A DNA stretch of 64,000 bases from Stenotrophomonas aracearum (GTDB taxonomy: Bacteria; Pseudomonadota; Gammaproteobacteria; Xanthomonadales; Xanthomonadaceae): contig NZ_CP115543.1 in assembly GCF_031834615.1 (NCBI RefSeq), forward strand, positions 1,375,001 through 1,439,000, written 5' to 3'. The position numbers and the translations under genes are program-made. Each line of letters opens with the position of its first letter. Position 1 is the first letter of the stretch. This document shows positions 1-10,025 of this stretch, piece by piece. The notes beneath the pieces were generated by a model. It was not told the DNA's origin, searched no databases, and worked only from the letters and a program-made list of their open reading frames with translations.

Positions 1-389
1 TTGGGCACCTTGTTGCCGTCGATGCGGGCGAACTGGGCCACGTGCGACACCGCCTCAACGGCGCGGCGCATGCCCAGCATGGTGGCCTGGTAGATGTTGA
101 GGGTGTCGATCTCGGCGACGTCGACCATCACCACGTGGAAGGCCAGGGCGCGCTGCTGGATCCGATCGAACAGCTGGTCGCGGCGCAGTGCGGTGAGCTG
201 CTTGGAGTCGTCCAGGCCGTTCAGGCGCGGGCGGTCCGGGCAGAACACCACGGCGGCCACGGCCACCGGGCCGGCCAGCGGGCCACGCCCGGCTTCGTCG
301 ACCCCAGCTACGTAGCGCGGGGCAACGGTGGCCAGGGCGGCGCCGTCGAACAGCGCCAGTGAGGCAGCCGCGGCGTGGCGGCGGCTCAT
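1..389 (-). CDS. rnhB: Ribonuclease HII, N-terminal part (cut by window edge)
   Basis: RNase HII removes RNA from RNA-DNA hybrids and starts ribonucleotide excision from DNA in the cytoplasm. The visible 129 residues include the family signature [14 protein letters not shown], whose Asp and Glu are catalytic metal ligands, and the DDSKQL-like motif that follows. The C-terminal third lies beyond position 1. The ATG at 387-389 overlaps the lpxB stop (TGA, 388-386) as ATGA, so it is the last visible gene of the lpxD-fabZ-lpxA-lpxB unit and is probably translationally coupled. This order matches enterobacteria, where rnhB follows lpxB. Confidence 0.95.
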   Translation of the reverse strand, partial: MSRRHAAAASLALFDGAALATVAPRYVAGVDEAGRGPLAGPVAVAAVVFCPDRPRLNGLDDSKQLTALRRDQLFDRIQQRALAFHVVMVDVAEIDTLNIYQATMLGMRRAVEAVSHVAQFARIDGNKVP

Positions 390-1567
390 GCCGGGGTGCC
401 GGGGGCGGGGCCGCGCGTGAGCAGTTCGGCGACGGCGTCGGCGGCGCGCGCGGAGGCGTCCTGGCGCAGCTGCAGGTGCAGCTGCTCGTAGGTCGGCTGG
501 ATGTCGAGGGCGCGTTGCGGGTGGTCGAACCACTGCTGGATGGCGTCGGCGAGCTTGTCCGGCACGCAGTCGTGCTGGATCAGCTCGGGGGCGAGGTCCT
601 TGCCGGCCAGGATGTTGGGCAGGGCGAAGCGGTCGACCTTGATCAGGCCCAGCGCCTTGACGATGCGGTAGGTCAGTTCGGCGACGCGGTAGCCCACCAC
701 CATCGGGCGCTTGACCAGCATGGCTTCCAGGGTGGCGGTGCCGGAGGCGAGCACGACCACGTCGGCGGCGATCATCGCGGTTCGGGCCTGGCCGTCGAGC
801 ACGTGCGAATAGGCCACCGGCAGCGCGGAGCGCGAGAGCTGTTCGGTGATCAGGCGGCGGCAGGCCGGGTTGGCGGCGGGCACCACCACGTGCAGGCCGG
901 GAATGCGTTCGGAGACCTGCCAGGCGGCTTCGAAGAACGCTTCGCCGAGCTTGCTGATCTCGCCCAGGCGGCTGCCGGGCAGCACGGCCAGGACCTTGGC
1001 GTTGCAGGGCAGGCCGAGGGCGACGCGGGCGGCATCGCGGTCGCTGTGCAGGGGAATGTCGTCGGCCATCGGGTGGCCGACGAAACGCGCGTCGATGCCG
1101 TGGCGGGCATAGATCGGCGGTTCCATCGGGAACAGGCACAGCACCAGGTCGGCGCTGGCACCGATCTTCTCGGCGCGCTTCTCGCGCCAGGCCCAGACCG
1201 AGGGGCTGACGTAGTGCACGGTGCGCACGCCGCGCTCCTTCAGCCAGCGCTCGACGCCGAGGTTGAAGTCGGGGGCGTCGATGCCGATGAACACGTCCGG
1301 CTGCCACTCGAGCACGCGGCTGCGGAAGGCCTTGCGCAGCGTGAGCAGGCGCGGCAGGTGGCGCAGCACTTCGGTCAGGCCCATGACGGCCAGTTCGCTG
1401 GCGTCGAACCAGGTCTGGCAGCCGGCGTTGCGCATGGCGTCGCCACCGATGCCGGCAAACTCGGCATCGGGGAAACGCTGTTGCAGTTCACGCACCAGGC
1501 CGGCGCCCAACAGATCGCCGGAGGCTTCGCCGGCGACCAGGGCGATCCGCAGCGGGCGGCCGGTCAT
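386..1567 (-). CDS. lpxB: Lipid-A-disaccharide synthase
   Basis: LpxB condenses UDP-2,3-diacylglucosamine with lipid X to give the lipid A disaccharide on the inner face of the cytoplasmic membrane. The 393-aa product has the family length and begins with the N-terminal glycosyltransferase signature [17 protein letters not shown]. Further GT19 features include [12 protein letters not shown] and the PGSRLGEI nucleotide-binding loop in the second Rossmann half. It overlaps lpxA upstream by 4 bp and rnhB downstream by 4 bp, so it is an internal gene of a tightly packed operon. No internal promoter was seen. Confidence 0.97.
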   Translation of the reverse strand: MTGRPLRIALVAGEASGDLLGAGLVRELQQRFPDAEFAGIGGDAMRNAGCQTWFDASELAVMGLTEVLRHLPRLLTLRKAFRSRVLEWQPDVFIGIDAPDFNLGVERWLKERGVRTVHYVSPSVWAWREKRAEKIGASADLVLCLFPMEPPIYARHGIDARFVGHPMADDIPLHSDRDAARVALGLPCNAKVLAVLPGSRLGEISKLGEAFFEAAWQVSERIPGLHVVVPAANPACRRLITEQLSRSALPVAYSHVLDGQARTAMIAADVVVLASGTATLEAMLVKRPMVVGYRVAELTYRIVKALGLIKVDRFALPNILAGKDLAPELIQHDCVPDKLADAIQQWFDHPQRALDIQPTYEQLHLQLRQDASARAADAVAELLTRGPAPGTPA

Positions 1568-2349
1568 CGCAGCAGGGGCCTCTCGGCGTGCTCGATGAAG
1601 TCCAGCATGTCCTTGACGTCAGGGCTGTGCGCGGCCTGTTCGGCGAGCTGCACCTTGGCTTCGGCCAGCGGCAGGCCGGCGACGTACAGGGTGCGGTAGG
1701 CGCGCTTGATGCTGGCGATGCGCTCGGCGTCGAAGCCACGGCGCTTGAGGCCTTCGCTGTTGATGCCGCGCGGGCGGCCGAGCGAGTCGCTGCCGACCAT
1801 GGTGAACGGTGGCACGTCGCCATTGGTGAGCGCGCCCATGCCGAGGAAGGCGTGGGCACCGATCCGGCAGAACTGGTGGGCACCGGCGAAGCCGCTGATG
1901 ATGACGTAGTCGCCGACGGTGACGTGCCCGGCCAGGGTGGTGTTGTTGGAGAACACGCAGTTGTTGCCCACGTGGCAGTCGTGCGCGACGTGGGTGTAGG
2001 CGAGCATCCAGTTGCCGTTGCCGATGGTGGTGATGCCACCGCCGCCACCGGTACCGCGGTTGAGGGTGACGAATTCGCGGAACACGTTGTCGTCGCCGAT
2101 CACCAGTTCGGTGCGTTCGCCGGCGTACTTCTTGTCCTGCGGTTCGCCGCCGACGGCAACATGGCCGATGAAGCGGTTGTTGCGGCCGATCCGGGTCGGG
2201 CCGTGGATGGAGCAGTGCGGGCCGACCTCGGTGCCTTCACCGATCTCGACGTCGGCACCGATCAGGCAGAACGCACCGACACGCACATCCGCCGCCAGTT
2301 TCGCCGACGGGTCGATGACCGCGGTGGGGTGGATGAGCGGCGCGTTCAT
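1564..2349 (-). CDS. lpxA: Acyl-ACP--UDP-N-acetylglucosamine O-acyltransferase
   Basis: LpxA transfers a 3-hydroxyacyl chain from ACP to the 3-OH of UDP-GlcNAc, the first committed step of lipid A synthesis. The 261-aa protein shows the left-handed beta-helix hexapeptide pattern ([14 protein letters not shown] onward, repeated I/V-G-x-x spacing), and the active-site His lies in the [10 protein letters not shown] stretch. A helical C-terminal domain follows (SEGLKRRGF onward). Its start overlaps the fabZ stop and its end overlaps the lpxB start, both as ATGA. Length and order agree with the enterobacterial lpxD-fabZ-lpxA-lpxB cluster. Confidence 0.97.
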   Translation of the reverse strand: MNAPLIHPTAVIDPSAKLAADVRVGAFCLIGADVEIGEGTEVGPHCSIHGPTRIGRNNRFIGHVAVGGEPQDKKYAGERTELVIGDDNVFREFVTLNRGTGGGGGITTIGNGNWMLAYTHVAHDCHVGNNCVFSNNTTLAGHVTVGDYVIISGFAGAHQFCRIGAHAFLGMGALTNGDVPPFTMVGSDSLGRPRGINSEGLKRRGFDAERIASIKRAYRTLYVAGLPLAEAKVQLAEQAAHSPDVKDMLDFIEHAERPLLR

Positions 2350-2801
2350 TCGCGGGTGCCGGCGCAGAGGACTTCGGCGCAGGCGACGACTTCGCCGTCG
2401 ACCTTGGCCATGCAGTCGTACACGGCCATGTTGCGGATGACGCGCTTGATCTGGACGTGCATTTCAAGCACGTCGCCGGGGACGACCTGCTTGCTGAAGC
2501 GGGCCTTGTCGACCTTGACCATGTAGAACAGCTTGGACTGTGCGTCGCGGCCGAGGGTGAGCTGGGTCAGCACGCCACCGGCCTGGGCCATGGCTTCGAT
2601 GATCAGCACGCCGGGCATGATCGGCTGGCTGGGGAAGTGGCCCTGGAAGAACGGTTCGTTGATGCTGACGTTCTTGGTGGCGACGATGGTACGGTTTTCG
2701 TAGTCGATGGAAACGACCTTGTCGACCAGCAGGAAGGGGTAGCGGTGCGGGATCAACGCCTGGATCTGGGTGATGTCCGGCAGCTTCTGTTCGTGGCTCA
2801 T
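2346..2801 (-). CDS. fabZ: 3-hydroxyacyl-ACP dehydratase FabZ
   Basis: FabZ dehydrates 3-hydroxyacyl-ACP in fatty acid elongation and competes with LpxA/LpxD for hydroxyacyl-ACP, so its place among the lpx genes is functionally meaningful. The 151-aa hot-dog protein contains [11 protein letters not shown] with the catalytic His, followed by the central helix [16 protein letters not shown] and its Glu (LIIEAMAQ). The start is set at the ATG of MSHEQKLPD, because AAGGAGAAGG lies directly upstream and the ATG overlaps the lpxD stop as ATGA. A longer in-frame reading would run into lpxD and is unlikely. Confidence 0.96.
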   Translation of the reverse strand: MSHEQKLPDITQIQALIPHRYPFLLVDKVVSIDYENRTIVATKNVSINEPFFQGHFPSQPIMPGVLIIEAMAQAGGVLTQLTLGRDAQSKLFYMVKVDKARFSKQVVPGDVLEMHVQIKRVIRNMAVYDCMAKVDGEVVACAEVLCAGTRE

Positions 2802-3820
2802 TCCTTCTCCTTGCTTACAGACAGGATGCGACGGGCCAGGGCATCGAGCTGCTTGAAGCGCGCGGCGTTCTTGCGCCACGTGCGGTTGTCGGTCAACGGG
2901 GTACCGGAAGAGTATTCGCCCGGTTCGGTAATGGAGTTGCGCACGACGGATTTGCCGGTGATGACCACCTTGTCGCAGATCTCGAGGTGGCCGACGACGC
3001 CGACGGCGCCGCCGAGCAGGCAGTAGCGGCCGATCTTGGCGCTGCCGGCAATGCCGGTGCAGCCGGCGATGGCGGAGTGGGCGCCGATCTGGACGTTGTG
3101 GGCGATCTGGACGAGGTTGTCCAGGCGGACGTCGTTGTCGAGCACGGTATCTTCAAGGGCGCCACGGTCGACGCAGGTATTGGCGCCGATCTCGCAGTCG
3201 TCGCCGATACGCACGCCGCCGAGCTGGGGCACCTTGATCCAGCTGCCGGCGTCCATGGCCAGGCCGAAGCCGTCGGCACCGAGCACGGCGCCGGGATGGA
3301 TGCGCACGCGCTTGCCGATCCGGACGCGGGTGACGAGGGTGACGCGGGCGATCAGTTCGCAGCCGGTGTCGAGGGTGCAGTCTTCGCCGATGATGCTGCC
3401 GGGGCCGATGATGCAGTTTTCGCCGACGACGCTGCGGGCGCCGATGGTGACGAAGGGGCCGATGTGGGCGCTGGCGGCGATCCGGGCGTCGGGGTCGATG
3501 ACGGCGCTGGGGTGGATGCCGGGCGGCCGGGTCGGGGCGATGTCGAACAGCGCGGCGATCTTGGCGAAGGTGGTGTAGGGGTCCTTGGCGATCAGCGCGG
3601 TGGCGGGGGCCGCCTCGGCGTCGTCGGCGCGCAGCACCACGATGCCGGCCTGGCTGTCGGCCAGCTGGGTCCGGTAGCGCGGGTTGGCCAGGAAGGTCAA
3701 CTGGCCGGGACCGGCATGGGCAAGCGTGGCCACGCCACGGATGGCGGTGCTGCCATCGCCATGGACCTGCAGGCCAAACTGCTCGGCGAGTTGCTGGGCG
3801 GTATAGGTAGGAGTGTTCAC
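2798..3820 (-). CDS. lpxD: UDP-3-O-(3-hydroxymyristoyl)glucosamine N-acyltransferase
   Basis: LpxD adds the N-linked hydroxyacyl chain to UDP-3-O-acylglucosamine, the third lipid A step. The 340-aa protein has an N-terminal uridine-binding domain (TLAHAGPGQLTFLANPRY), then a long hexapeptide beta-helix with the catalytic His region (VQIAHNVQIG) and a C-terminal helix. The start is a GTG (3818-3820) with no strong ribosome-binding site. It is separated from bamA by 355 bp with a terminator, so lpxD probably heads its own transcript. In enterics skp lies between bamA and lpxD; no skp is present here. Confidence 0.96.
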   Translation of the reverse strand: MNTPTYTAQQLAEQFGLQVHGDGSTAIRGVATLAHAGPGQLTFLANPRYRTQLADSQAGIVVLRADDAEAAPATALIAKDPYTTFAKIAALFDIAPTRPPGIHPSAVIDPDARIAASAHIGPFVTIGARSVVGENCIIGPGSIIGEDCTLDTGCELIARVTLVTRVRIGKRVRIHPGAVLGADGFGLAMDAGSWIKVPQLGGVRIGDDCEIGANTCVDRGALEDTVLDNDVRLDNLVQIAHNVQIGAHSAIAGCTGIAGSAKIGRYCLLGGAVGVVGHLEICDKVVITGKSVVRNSITEPGEYSSGTPLTDNRTWRKNAARFKQLDALARRILSVSKEKE

Positions 3821-3880
3821 GGCGGAAGTTTACCGTGTGGCGTGACTGCGGTCATGTTCCTGCGAAGAGCCTTCGTCTGA

Positions 3881-4020
3881 CGGTTCTCCTGGCTGGGGCC
3901 GGCGGGAGGGGGGGTGCGGGACACGCCTTAAATCTCCCGTTAGGCTCGGGCGGCACATCCATGTGCCTTCACGGTCCCGTACCCCCCTCCCGCCGGCCCC
4001 TCGACAGTCTGTCGGTGGCC
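3881..4020 (+). repeat. Large palindromic intergenic element, copy 1
   Basis: This lies in the bamA-lpxD gap. A perfect 19-bp arm (3895-3913) pairs with 3982-4000. Inside is a second pairing GGGAC/GTCCC and a short hairpin, GGCACATCCATGTGCC. The element ends in CTCGACAGTCTGTCGG, a tail also seen in other copies. It is nearly identical inside to the copy at 31660-31800. The rest of the 3821-4175 gap holds only two hairpins and a terminator. Confidence 0.8.
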
Positions 4021-4021
4021 C

Positions 4022-4053
4022 CGAAAACAAAAACGCCGGGCAATGCCCGGCGT
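4022..4053 (-). terminator. Intrinsic terminator after bamA
   Basis: Read on the minus strand, a 9-bp stem ACGCCGGGC / GCCCGGCGT with a 3-nt loop (4033-4053) is followed by TTTTTGTTTTC. It lies about 120 bp beyond the bamA stop and would separate bamA from lpxD. Confidence 0.8.
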
Positions 4054-4076
4054 CTCGTGATGCGTCTGGTGGAACA

Positions 4077-4160
4077 GCCCCCTTTTGTTAAGGGGGCGCG
4101 CCGACAGGCGCGGGGTTAGGAAGCAGGACGGGCCCCAAGGTTTGCGCAGCAAACCTTGGG
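4077..4160 (-). other. Two stem-loops just downstream of bamA
   Basis: A perfect 12-bp stem CCCAAGGTTTGC with a 3-nt loop (4134-4160) begins 15 bp after the bamA stop. A second 8-bp stem GCCCCCTT with loop TTGTT sits at 4077-4097. Neither has a U-tract on the minus strand, so they look like 3'-end stabilising hairpins rather than terminators; the terminator is at 4022-4053. Confidence 0.6.
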
Positions 4161-4175
4161 ATTTACCTTCGTCGG

Positions 4176-6542
4176 TCAGAACTGACCGCCGAAGGTAAAT
4201 TGGAGGCGTTCGATCTCGTCGCCGTCTTCCTTCTTGATCGGGAAGGCGTAGCTGATCGAGATCGGGCCGACCGGGGCGCGCCAGAGCAGGGCGACACCGG
4301 CCGACGCACGCAGTTCGTTGGCCTTGAAGTTGTCCGCACCGTTGTACACGTTGCCGACGTCGAAGAACGCGGAAACGCGGGCCGACGGGCTGTCGAACAG
4401 CCGCGGGAAGTAGGCTTCGACTGAGCCGACAGTCTTCAGGGAACCGCCAAGCGGCTGGCCACGGCTGTAGGAGTCGGTCGGCTCCGAACGCGGGCCCAGA
4501 GTGTTGTCTTCGAAGCCGCGCACCGAGTTTGTACCACCGGCGTAGAAGTTCTCGAAGAACGGCAGGCCCGAAGCGGTGACCGTGCGGGTGGTGCCGTCCG
4601 GGTCGGTGATGACGCGGGTGACGTCGTTGCCGTAGGCGTCGCCATAACCGAGTTCTGCGCGGGTGTTGATGACCAGCGACGGGATGATCGGCCAGTACTT
4701 GGAAACCTGGTAGTTGAGCTTGTAGTACTCGACCGTGGAGCCGGGCAGGGTGGTTTCCAGACCGACACGCTGGTACATGCCGCGGGTGGGCATGAAGTAG
4801 TCGTTTCGCGTGTCGCGCGCCCAGCCCAGTTCGGTGCGCCAGGAGTGGAAGGTGCGCTGGCCAATGGCATCGATGTAATCGATGATCGACTGCGGCGTGG
4901 CACCCTTGTACGTGGTGATCTGGTTGCTGTCGATGCCCACCATCAGCGAGACGGTGTCGTTCTCGGTGATCGGCACGCCGAACACGACCTGCGCGGCACC
5001 GTTGGTGCTGTTGTACTGCGCGGTGTTGAAGTCGGAGTAGTCCAGTTCGCGCCAGGACAGGTTGTAGCCCAGCGAGACGCCGTCGTCGGTGAAGTACGGG
5101 TTGGTGTAGGAGAAGCCGTAACGCTGCAGGTAGCTGCTGCGCGAGGCTTCGACCGACACGCGGTTGCCGCCGCCCAGGAAGTTGTTCTGGGACAGCTGCA
5201 CCGAGGTGGTCATGCCGTACGACTGGGAATAGCCCAGGCCGAACACGAAGCTGCCCGAGGTGGTTTCCTTGACGTTGTAGACCACGTCGACCTGGTCGTT
5301 GCTGCCGGTGACCGGCGGCGTTTCGACGTCGACCGATTCGAAGTAACCCAGGCGCTGCAGGCGGATCTTGGAGCGGTCGATCGCGGCCTGCGAGTACCAG
5401 GTGTTTTCGAACTGGCGCATTTCACGACGCAGCACTTCGTCGGAGGTGCGGGTGTTGCCCTTGAACACGATGCGGCGCACGCCCACGCGCGGACCCGGGA
5501 CGACCTGCATGTTGATCGCCACGGTGCGCTCGGCGCGGTTGCTGGTCGGGATCGGGTTCACCTTGGCGAACGCGTAACCGATGTTGGACAGCGAGTTGGT
5601 GATGGCGTCCGAGCTGAACTCCAGCAGGGCGCGCGAGAAGGTGTCGCCGGCCTTCTGGATCAGCATGCGCTCCACGTCTTCCTGCGGAAGGATGGTGTCG
5701 CCGGTGACCTTGATCTCGGAAATCTTGTACTGCTCACCCTCGGTCACGCCGGCGGTGATGAACATGTCGCGCTTGTCGGGGCTGATCGAGACCTGGGTGG
5801 AGTCGATGCTGAAGTCCACGTAGCCGCGGTCCAGGTACCAGGAGTTGAGCTTCTCCAGGTCGCCGGACAGTTTTTCCTTCGAGTACTGGTCATCGCGGCG
5901 GTACCACGAGGCCCAGTTGTGCTCCTTGGACTCCCAGGTCTTCAGGATGTCTTCGGATTCGAACTTTTCCGTGCCGACCAGGTTCACGTGCTGGATCTTG
6001 GCCGCCTTGCCTTCCTTGATCGCGATGGTGATGTCCACGCGGTTGCGGTCCAGCGGGCTCACCGTCGGGGTGATCTCGACGTTGTACTTGCCACGGTCGT
6101 TGTACTGGCGGCGCAGTTCCTGGGTCACGCGGTCCAGGCTGAGGCGATCGAAGGTGCCGCCCTCGCTCAGGCCGATGTCGCTCAGGCCCTTCAACAGCTG
6201 GTCGCTCTTGATGTCCTTGTTGCCGGTGACGGTCAGCTTGTTGATCGCCGGGCGTTCCTTGACCGTGACCACCAGGATGTCGCCCTGGCGCTGCAGCTGC
6301 ACGTCTTCGAAGAAGCCCGTCTTGTACAGGGCACGGATGGACTCGCCGACCTTGTTGTCGGTCAGGGTTTCGCCACGTTCCACCGGCAGGTAGGTGAACA
6401 CGGTACCGGAGGTGATGCGCTGCAGGCCGTCGACACGGATGTCGCTGACGGTGAAGGGCTCGGCTGCCTGGGCCAGAGCAGGCGCGCCGAAGACGGCAGC
6501 AAGTGCAAGGGCAAGCAGGCGGCGATTGGGGAGTCGCGTCAT
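4176..6542 (-). CDS. bamA: Outer membrane protein assembly factor BamA
   Basis: BamA is the central Omp85 insertase that folds beta-barrel proteins into the outer membrane. The 788-aa product starts with a signal peptide (MTRLPNRRLL...ALAQA, cut after about residue 26). Five POTRA domains follow (first FTVSDIRVDGLQRITSGTVF), then a 16-stranded barrel ending in the C-terminal Phe of LQFTFGGQF. The ATG at 6540-6542 is chosen because the signal peptide begins there; a longer frame back to 6635 would overlap the end of rseP. It lies 73 bp after rseP, consistent with one envelope-stress-related transcript. Confidence 0.97.
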   Translation of the reverse strand: MTRLPNRRLLALALAAVFGAPALAQAAEPFTVSDIRVDGLQRITSGTVFTYLPVERGETLTDNKVGESIRALYKTGFFEDVQLQRQGDILVVTVKERPAINKLTVTGNKDIKSDQLLKGLSDIGLSEGGTFDRLSLDRVTQELRRQYNDRGKYNVEITPTVSPLDRNRVDITIAIKEGKAAKIQHVNLVGTEKFESEDILKTWESKEHNWASWYRRDDQYSKEKLSGDLEKLNSWYLDRGYVDFSIDSTQVSISPDKRDMFITAGVTEGEQYKISEIKVTGDTILPQEDVERMLIQKAGDTFSRALLEFSSDAITNSLSNIGYAFAKVNPIPTSNRAERTVAINMQVVPGPRVGVRRIVFKGNTRTSDEVLRREMRQFENTWYSQAAIDRSKIRLQRLGYFESVDVETPPVTGSNDQVDVVYNVKETTSGSFVFGLGYSQSYGMTTSVQLSQNNFLGGGNRVSVEASRSSYLQRYGFSYTNPYFTDDGVSLGYNLSWRELDYSDFNTAQYNSTNGAAQVVFGVPITENDTVSLMVGIDSNQITTYKGATPQSIIDYIDAIGQRTFHSWRTELGWARDTRNDYFMPTRGMYQRVGLETTLPGSTVEYYKLNYQVSKYWPIIPSLVINTRAELGYGDAYGNDVTRVITDPDGTTRTVTASGLPFFENFYAGGTNSVRGFEDNTLGPRSEPTDSYSRGQPLGGSLKTVGSVEAYFPRLFDSPSARVSAFFDVGNVYNGADNFKANELRASAGVALLWRAPVGPISISYAFPIKKEDGDEIERLQFTFGGQF

Positions 6543-6615
6543 GTCACGTCCGGTTGGAGTCGAATACGTTGTTTCGGGATGCCGGCGCATAAGACGACGA
6601 CAAAAGGGTAAAAGT

Positions 6616-7974
6616 TCATCGCGGGACCAGACCAAGGATGTCGTTGTAAAACGCCAGTCCCATCAGTCCGGCCAGCATGGCAAGGCCGATGTATTGGCCG
6701 GTCGCCATGGCACGCTCGCTCAGCGGGCTGCCCTTGACCAACTCAATAAGGTAATACAGCAGGTGCCCGCCGTCCAAGATGGGGATGGGCAACAGATTTA
6801 TGATGCACAGGCTGAGCGAGAGCACGGCCAGGAACCAGAGGAACCAATCGAGCCCGCGCTGGGCGGTCTGGTTGGCCACGCGGGCGATGGTGACCGGGCC
6901 GGAAACGTTCTGCAGCGAGGCATTGCCGGTCACGATGCGGCGCATCATGCCCAGCGAATCGGTGGCCGCGCGCGCGGTTTCGCGCAGCGCGGCGGGGATC
7001 GCGGCCAGCGGGCCGTACTGCAGGGTGGTGTCGTAGGCCGGTGCGCTGGACTGCGGGAAACCCACCCCGACCTGCCAGGTGGGCTGGCCACGGCCGTCCT
7101 TGCCCTGGCGCGGGGTGATCTCCAGCGCCAGGCGCTCGCCGCCGCGCAGCACCTCGACCATGCCCGGGCCGCCGCGCTTGCCCAGCGCCTGGATTGCGGG
7201 GGAGACCTGGTCGGCCGCGTCGATGCGCTCGCCGTCCACGGCCACGATCAGGTCGCCGGGCAGCAGTACGCCCTGTGCGGCCGAGTCGGGCACGACCTGC
7301 TCGACCATGGCCGGCTGCAGGTGGAACTGCCAGGTGAGCCCGGCCAGCGAGGACACCCAGCGTTCGTCGAACCCGGCCGGCAGCTGCGAAAGCGGCAGGG
7401 TGCGGGTGCGTACTTCGTCCTGCGCGTCCCGGACTTCGACCTTGGCGTCGTGGCGGTCCATCGCGGCGGTGGTCAGCGCCATCGCCGCCTGGCTGGCGGT
7501 GACCACGCTGCGCGCGTCCACGCTCAGCACGCGGTCGCCGGCCTGCAGGCCGGCGGCCTGGGCCATGCCGGTGGTGCGGCCGATGGTGGCCGAGTAGTCC
7601 TGCTTGCCCAGCACGAACATGGCCCAGAGCAGGGCCACGCACAGGATCAGGTTGGCCAGCGGGCCGGCCGCGACGATGGCGATGCGCTGCCACACGGTCT
7701 TGTGGTTGAAGGCCAGGCCGCGTTCGGCCGGGTGCACCTCGACCTCGCGCTCGTCCAGCATCTTCACGTAGCCGCCGAGCGGAATGGCGGCGATGGCGAA
7801 CTCGGTGCCGTTGCGGTTGCGGCGCATCCACAGCGGGCGGCCGAAGCCGACCGAGAAGCGCAGCACCTTTACCCCGCAGCGGCGCGCGACCCAGTAATGA
7901 CCGAATTCATGGAAGGTCACCAGCACGCCAAGGCTGACGATCATCCACCAGACGGAGCCGATGAATTCACCCAT
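6616..7974 (-). CDS. rseP: Site-2 protease RseP (sigma-E regulation)
   Basis: RseP cleaves anti-sigma factor RseA within the inner membrane, releasing sigma-E. The 452-aa protein has the metalloprotease motif HEFGH at residues 22-26 in the first transmembrane segment. The second metal-binding motif (NLLPIPILDGGHL) is near the C-terminus, and PDZ-type periplasmic sequence lies between (for example LLPGDLIVAVDGERI). Membrane segments are visible at both ends. It sits 34 bp after dxr and just before bamA, the usual dxr-rseP-bamA order. Confidence 0.97.
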   Translation of the reverse strand: MGEFIGSVWWMIVSLGVLVTFHEFGHYWVARRCGVKVLRFSVGFGRPLWMRRNRNGTEFAIAAIPLGGYVKMLDEREVEVHPAERGLAFNHKTVWQRIAIVAAGPLANLILCVALLWAMFVLGKQDYSATIGRTTGMAQAAGLQAGDRVLSVDARSVVTASQAAMALTTAAMDRHDAKVEVRDAQDEVRTRTLPLSQLPAGFDERWVSSLAGLTWQFHLQPAMVEQVVPDSAAQGVLLPGDLIVAVDGERIDAADQVSPAIQALGKRGGPGMVEVLRGGERLALEITPRQGKDGRGQPTWQVGVGFPQSSAPAYDTTLQYGPLAAIPAALRETARAATDSLGMMRRIVTGNASLQNVSGPVTIARVANQTAQRGLDWFLWFLAVLSLSLCIINLLPIPILDGGHLLYYLIELVKGSPLSERAMATGQYIGLAMLAGLMGLAFYNDILGLVPR

Positions 7975-8008
7975 GGTGGAGGTCGCTGGAAAGGAGCGGG
8001 AAGGGCAT

Positions 8009-9199
8009 TCAGGCGTGGTCGATGGCGGCTTGGGTGATCTGGCGGGCGCGCTGGTCGGCGGCGAGCAGGCCCTCCAGTGTATCGGCGGACGCTGCCGGCA
8101 GTGTTGAAAGTGCGTTAGCGACCAGCCTTGGAATGGCTAGGAAAGCGATCCGCCCCTGAAGAAACGCTGAAACGGCGATTTCATTGGCCGCATTGAGGAT
8201 GGCCGGGGCGGTGCCGCCGGCGGCCATGGCCTGCCAGGCCAGCGCCAGGCACGGGAAGGCCTCGGTGTCGGGCGCTTCGAAGTCCAGCCGGCCCTGGGCC
8301 AGCAGGTCCAGCCCGCCCACGCCCGATTCGATGCGGTCAGGCCAGCCCAGGCCGACCGCCAGGGTGGTGCGCATGTCCGGCAGGCCCATCTGGGCCAGGG
8401 TCGAACCGTCGACGAATTCGACCAGCGAATGCACCAGGCTCTGTGGGTGGACCAGCACTTCGATGCGCTCGCCCGGGATGTTGAACAGGTGGTGGGCCTC
8501 GATGACCTCCAGCCCCTTGTTCATCAACGTCGCCGAATCCACCGAGATCTTCGGGCCCATCGACCACTTCGGGTGGGCCACGGCCTGCGCGGGGGTGACC
8601 CCGGCCAGCTCGGCCCGGCCACGCCCGCGGAACGGGCCACCGGAGGCGGTGAGCAGGATCCGGCGGACGCCGGCCTGGTCCAGGCTGGCGTCGCGCGAGC
8701 GCAGGCACTGGAAGATGGCGCTGTGTTCGCTGTCGATCGGAATGATCTCGGCGCCGGCGGCGCTGGCACGGCGGGTCAGCAGCTCGCCGGCCAGCACCAG
8801 CGATTCCTTGTTGGCCAGCAGGATGCGCTTGCCGGCGTCGGCCGCGGCCAGGGTCGAGGACAACCCGGCGGCGCCGACGATGGCGGCCACCAGGGTGTCG
8901 CAGGCGTCACTGGCGGCCAGCTGGTCGAGCGCGGCGGCCCCGGCATGCGCCTGGGTGTCCAGGCCGGCTGCGCGCAGGCCGTCGCGGAGCTCGCCGTAGC
9001 AGGCTTCGTCGGCGATCACCGCATGCAGCGGGCGGTGCGCCACGCACAGTGCCAGCAGCGCTTGGACCTGGCTGCCGGCTGCGAGCACGGTGGCGCGGTA
9101 GCGGTCCGGGTGGCGCGCGATGACGTCCAGCGCGGACGCGCCGATCGAGCCGGTGGCACCGAAGACGGCAACCCGGCGGGGGGCAGAAGCGCTGTGCAT
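8009..9199 (-). CDS. dxr: 1-deoxy-D-xylulose-5-phosphate reductoisomerase
   Basis: Dxr makes 2-C-methyl-D-erythritol 4-phosphate, the first committed step of the MEP isoprenoid pathway. The 396-aa protein opens with the NADPH-binding fold [17 protein letters not shown]. It carries [12 protein letters not shown] and the metal-binding [13 protein letters not shown], and later the substrate loop SGGPFRG and [22 protein letters not shown]. The start at MHSASAPRR (9197-9199) lies 1 bp from the cdsA stop. A longer frame would run into cdsA. Confidence 0.97.
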   Translation of the reverse strand: MHSASAPRRVAVFGATGSIGASALDVIARHPDRYRATVLAAGSQVQALLALCVAHRPLHAVIADEACYGELRDGLRAAGLDTQAHAGAAALDQLAASDACDTLVAAIVGAAGLSSTLAAADAGKRILLANKESLVLAGELLTRRASAAGAEIIPIDSEHSAIFQCLRSRDASLDQAGVRRILLTASGGPFRGRGRAELAGVTPAQAVAHPKWSMGPKISVDSATLMNKGLEVIEAHHLFNIPGERIEVLVHPQSLVHSLVEFVDGSTLAQMGLPDMRTTLAVGLGWPDRIESGVGGLDLLAQGRLDFEAPDTEAFPCLALAWQAMAAGGTAPAILNAANEIAVSAFLQGRIAFLAIPRLVANALSTLPAASADTLEGLLAADQRARQITQAAIDHA

Positions 9200-9200
9200 G

Positions 9201-10025
9201 TCAGAACCCGAAGATTTCCTTGCCCAGCGCGAACACCGGCAGCGCGGCCAGCACGCCGTCGATGCGGTCCAGCACGCCGCCGTGGCCCGGGATGATATGG
9301 CCCGAGTCCTTGGCGCCGGCATGGCGCTTGATCAGGCTTTCGTACAGGTCGCCCAGCACCGAGGCGAACACGCTGACCACGGCGGTGACGACCAGGCCGA
9401 GCACATGGTCCGGACTGACACCGGCGATCCAGCCGAACAGCAGGGCCACGGCCAGGCCTGCCAGCATGCCGCCGGCCAGGCCTTCCCAGGTCTTGTTCGG
9501 GCTGATCCGCGGCGCCAGTTTGGTCCGGCCCAGGCTGCGCCCGGCGAAGTAGGCGCCCGAATCGGCCGCCCAGACGACTGCGAGCGCGGTCAGCAGCCAC
9601 AGGTGGCCGTTGTCGCCGCTGGCGTGGATGAGCACCAGCGACGCCCAGGCCGGCACGATCGCCAGGCTGCCGGCGAGCAGCTTGAGCGCGCGCGCCGGGC
9701 TGCCCGGTTCGGCGCCGAAGGTGAAGAAGCGCAGCCACAGCAGGGCCAGCAGCCACCAGCCGATGCCGACCAGCGTGGCGATCTGGTACAGCACCATCGA
9801 GCCGGCGTCGGCCCACACGATGAGCACCATCAGCACCAGGTTCAGCACCAGCAGCACGGTGCGCGCCAGGGTGTCCTCCACGTCTGCCAGCTTCAGCCAT
9901 TCCCACAGGCCGATCAGGAACACGGCGGCGGCGGCGGCCGCCAGCCACTGGGTGGGCAGCAGCAGGATGGCCGCGATGGCGAGCGGCGCCATGATCAGCG
10001 CGGCGATGACTCGGGTCTTGGTCAT
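9201..10025 (-). CDS. cdsA: Phosphatidate cytidylyltransferase
   Basis: CdsA converts phosphatidic acid and CTP to CDP-diacylglycerol, the precursor of all phospholipids, in the inner membrane. The 274-aa protein is strongly hydrophobic with several membrane segments. It ends with the family signature region [12 protein letters not shown] ... [32 protein letters not shown], which holds the catalytic Asp residues. It overlaps uppS by 4 bp and lies 1 bp before dxr, so the three are co-transcribed. Confidence 0.96.
   Translation of the reverse strand: MTKTRVIAALIMAPLAIAAILLLPTQWLAAAAAAVFLIGLWEWLKLADVEDTLARTVLLVLNLVLMVLIVWADAGSMVLYQIATLVGIGWWLLALLWLRFFTFGAEPGSPARALKLLAGSLAIVPAWASLVLIHASGDNGHLWLLTALAVVWAADSGAYFAGRSLGRTKLAPRISPNKTWEGLAGGMLAGLAVALLFGWIAGVSPDHVLGLVVTAVVSVFASVLGDLYESLIKRHAGAKDSGHIIPGHGGVLDRIDGVLAALPVFALGKEIFGF

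Noticed and set aside
4134..4160. Second terminator for bamA
   Set aside because: A perfect 12-bp stem but no T-run on the minus strand; listed as a stem-loop instead.
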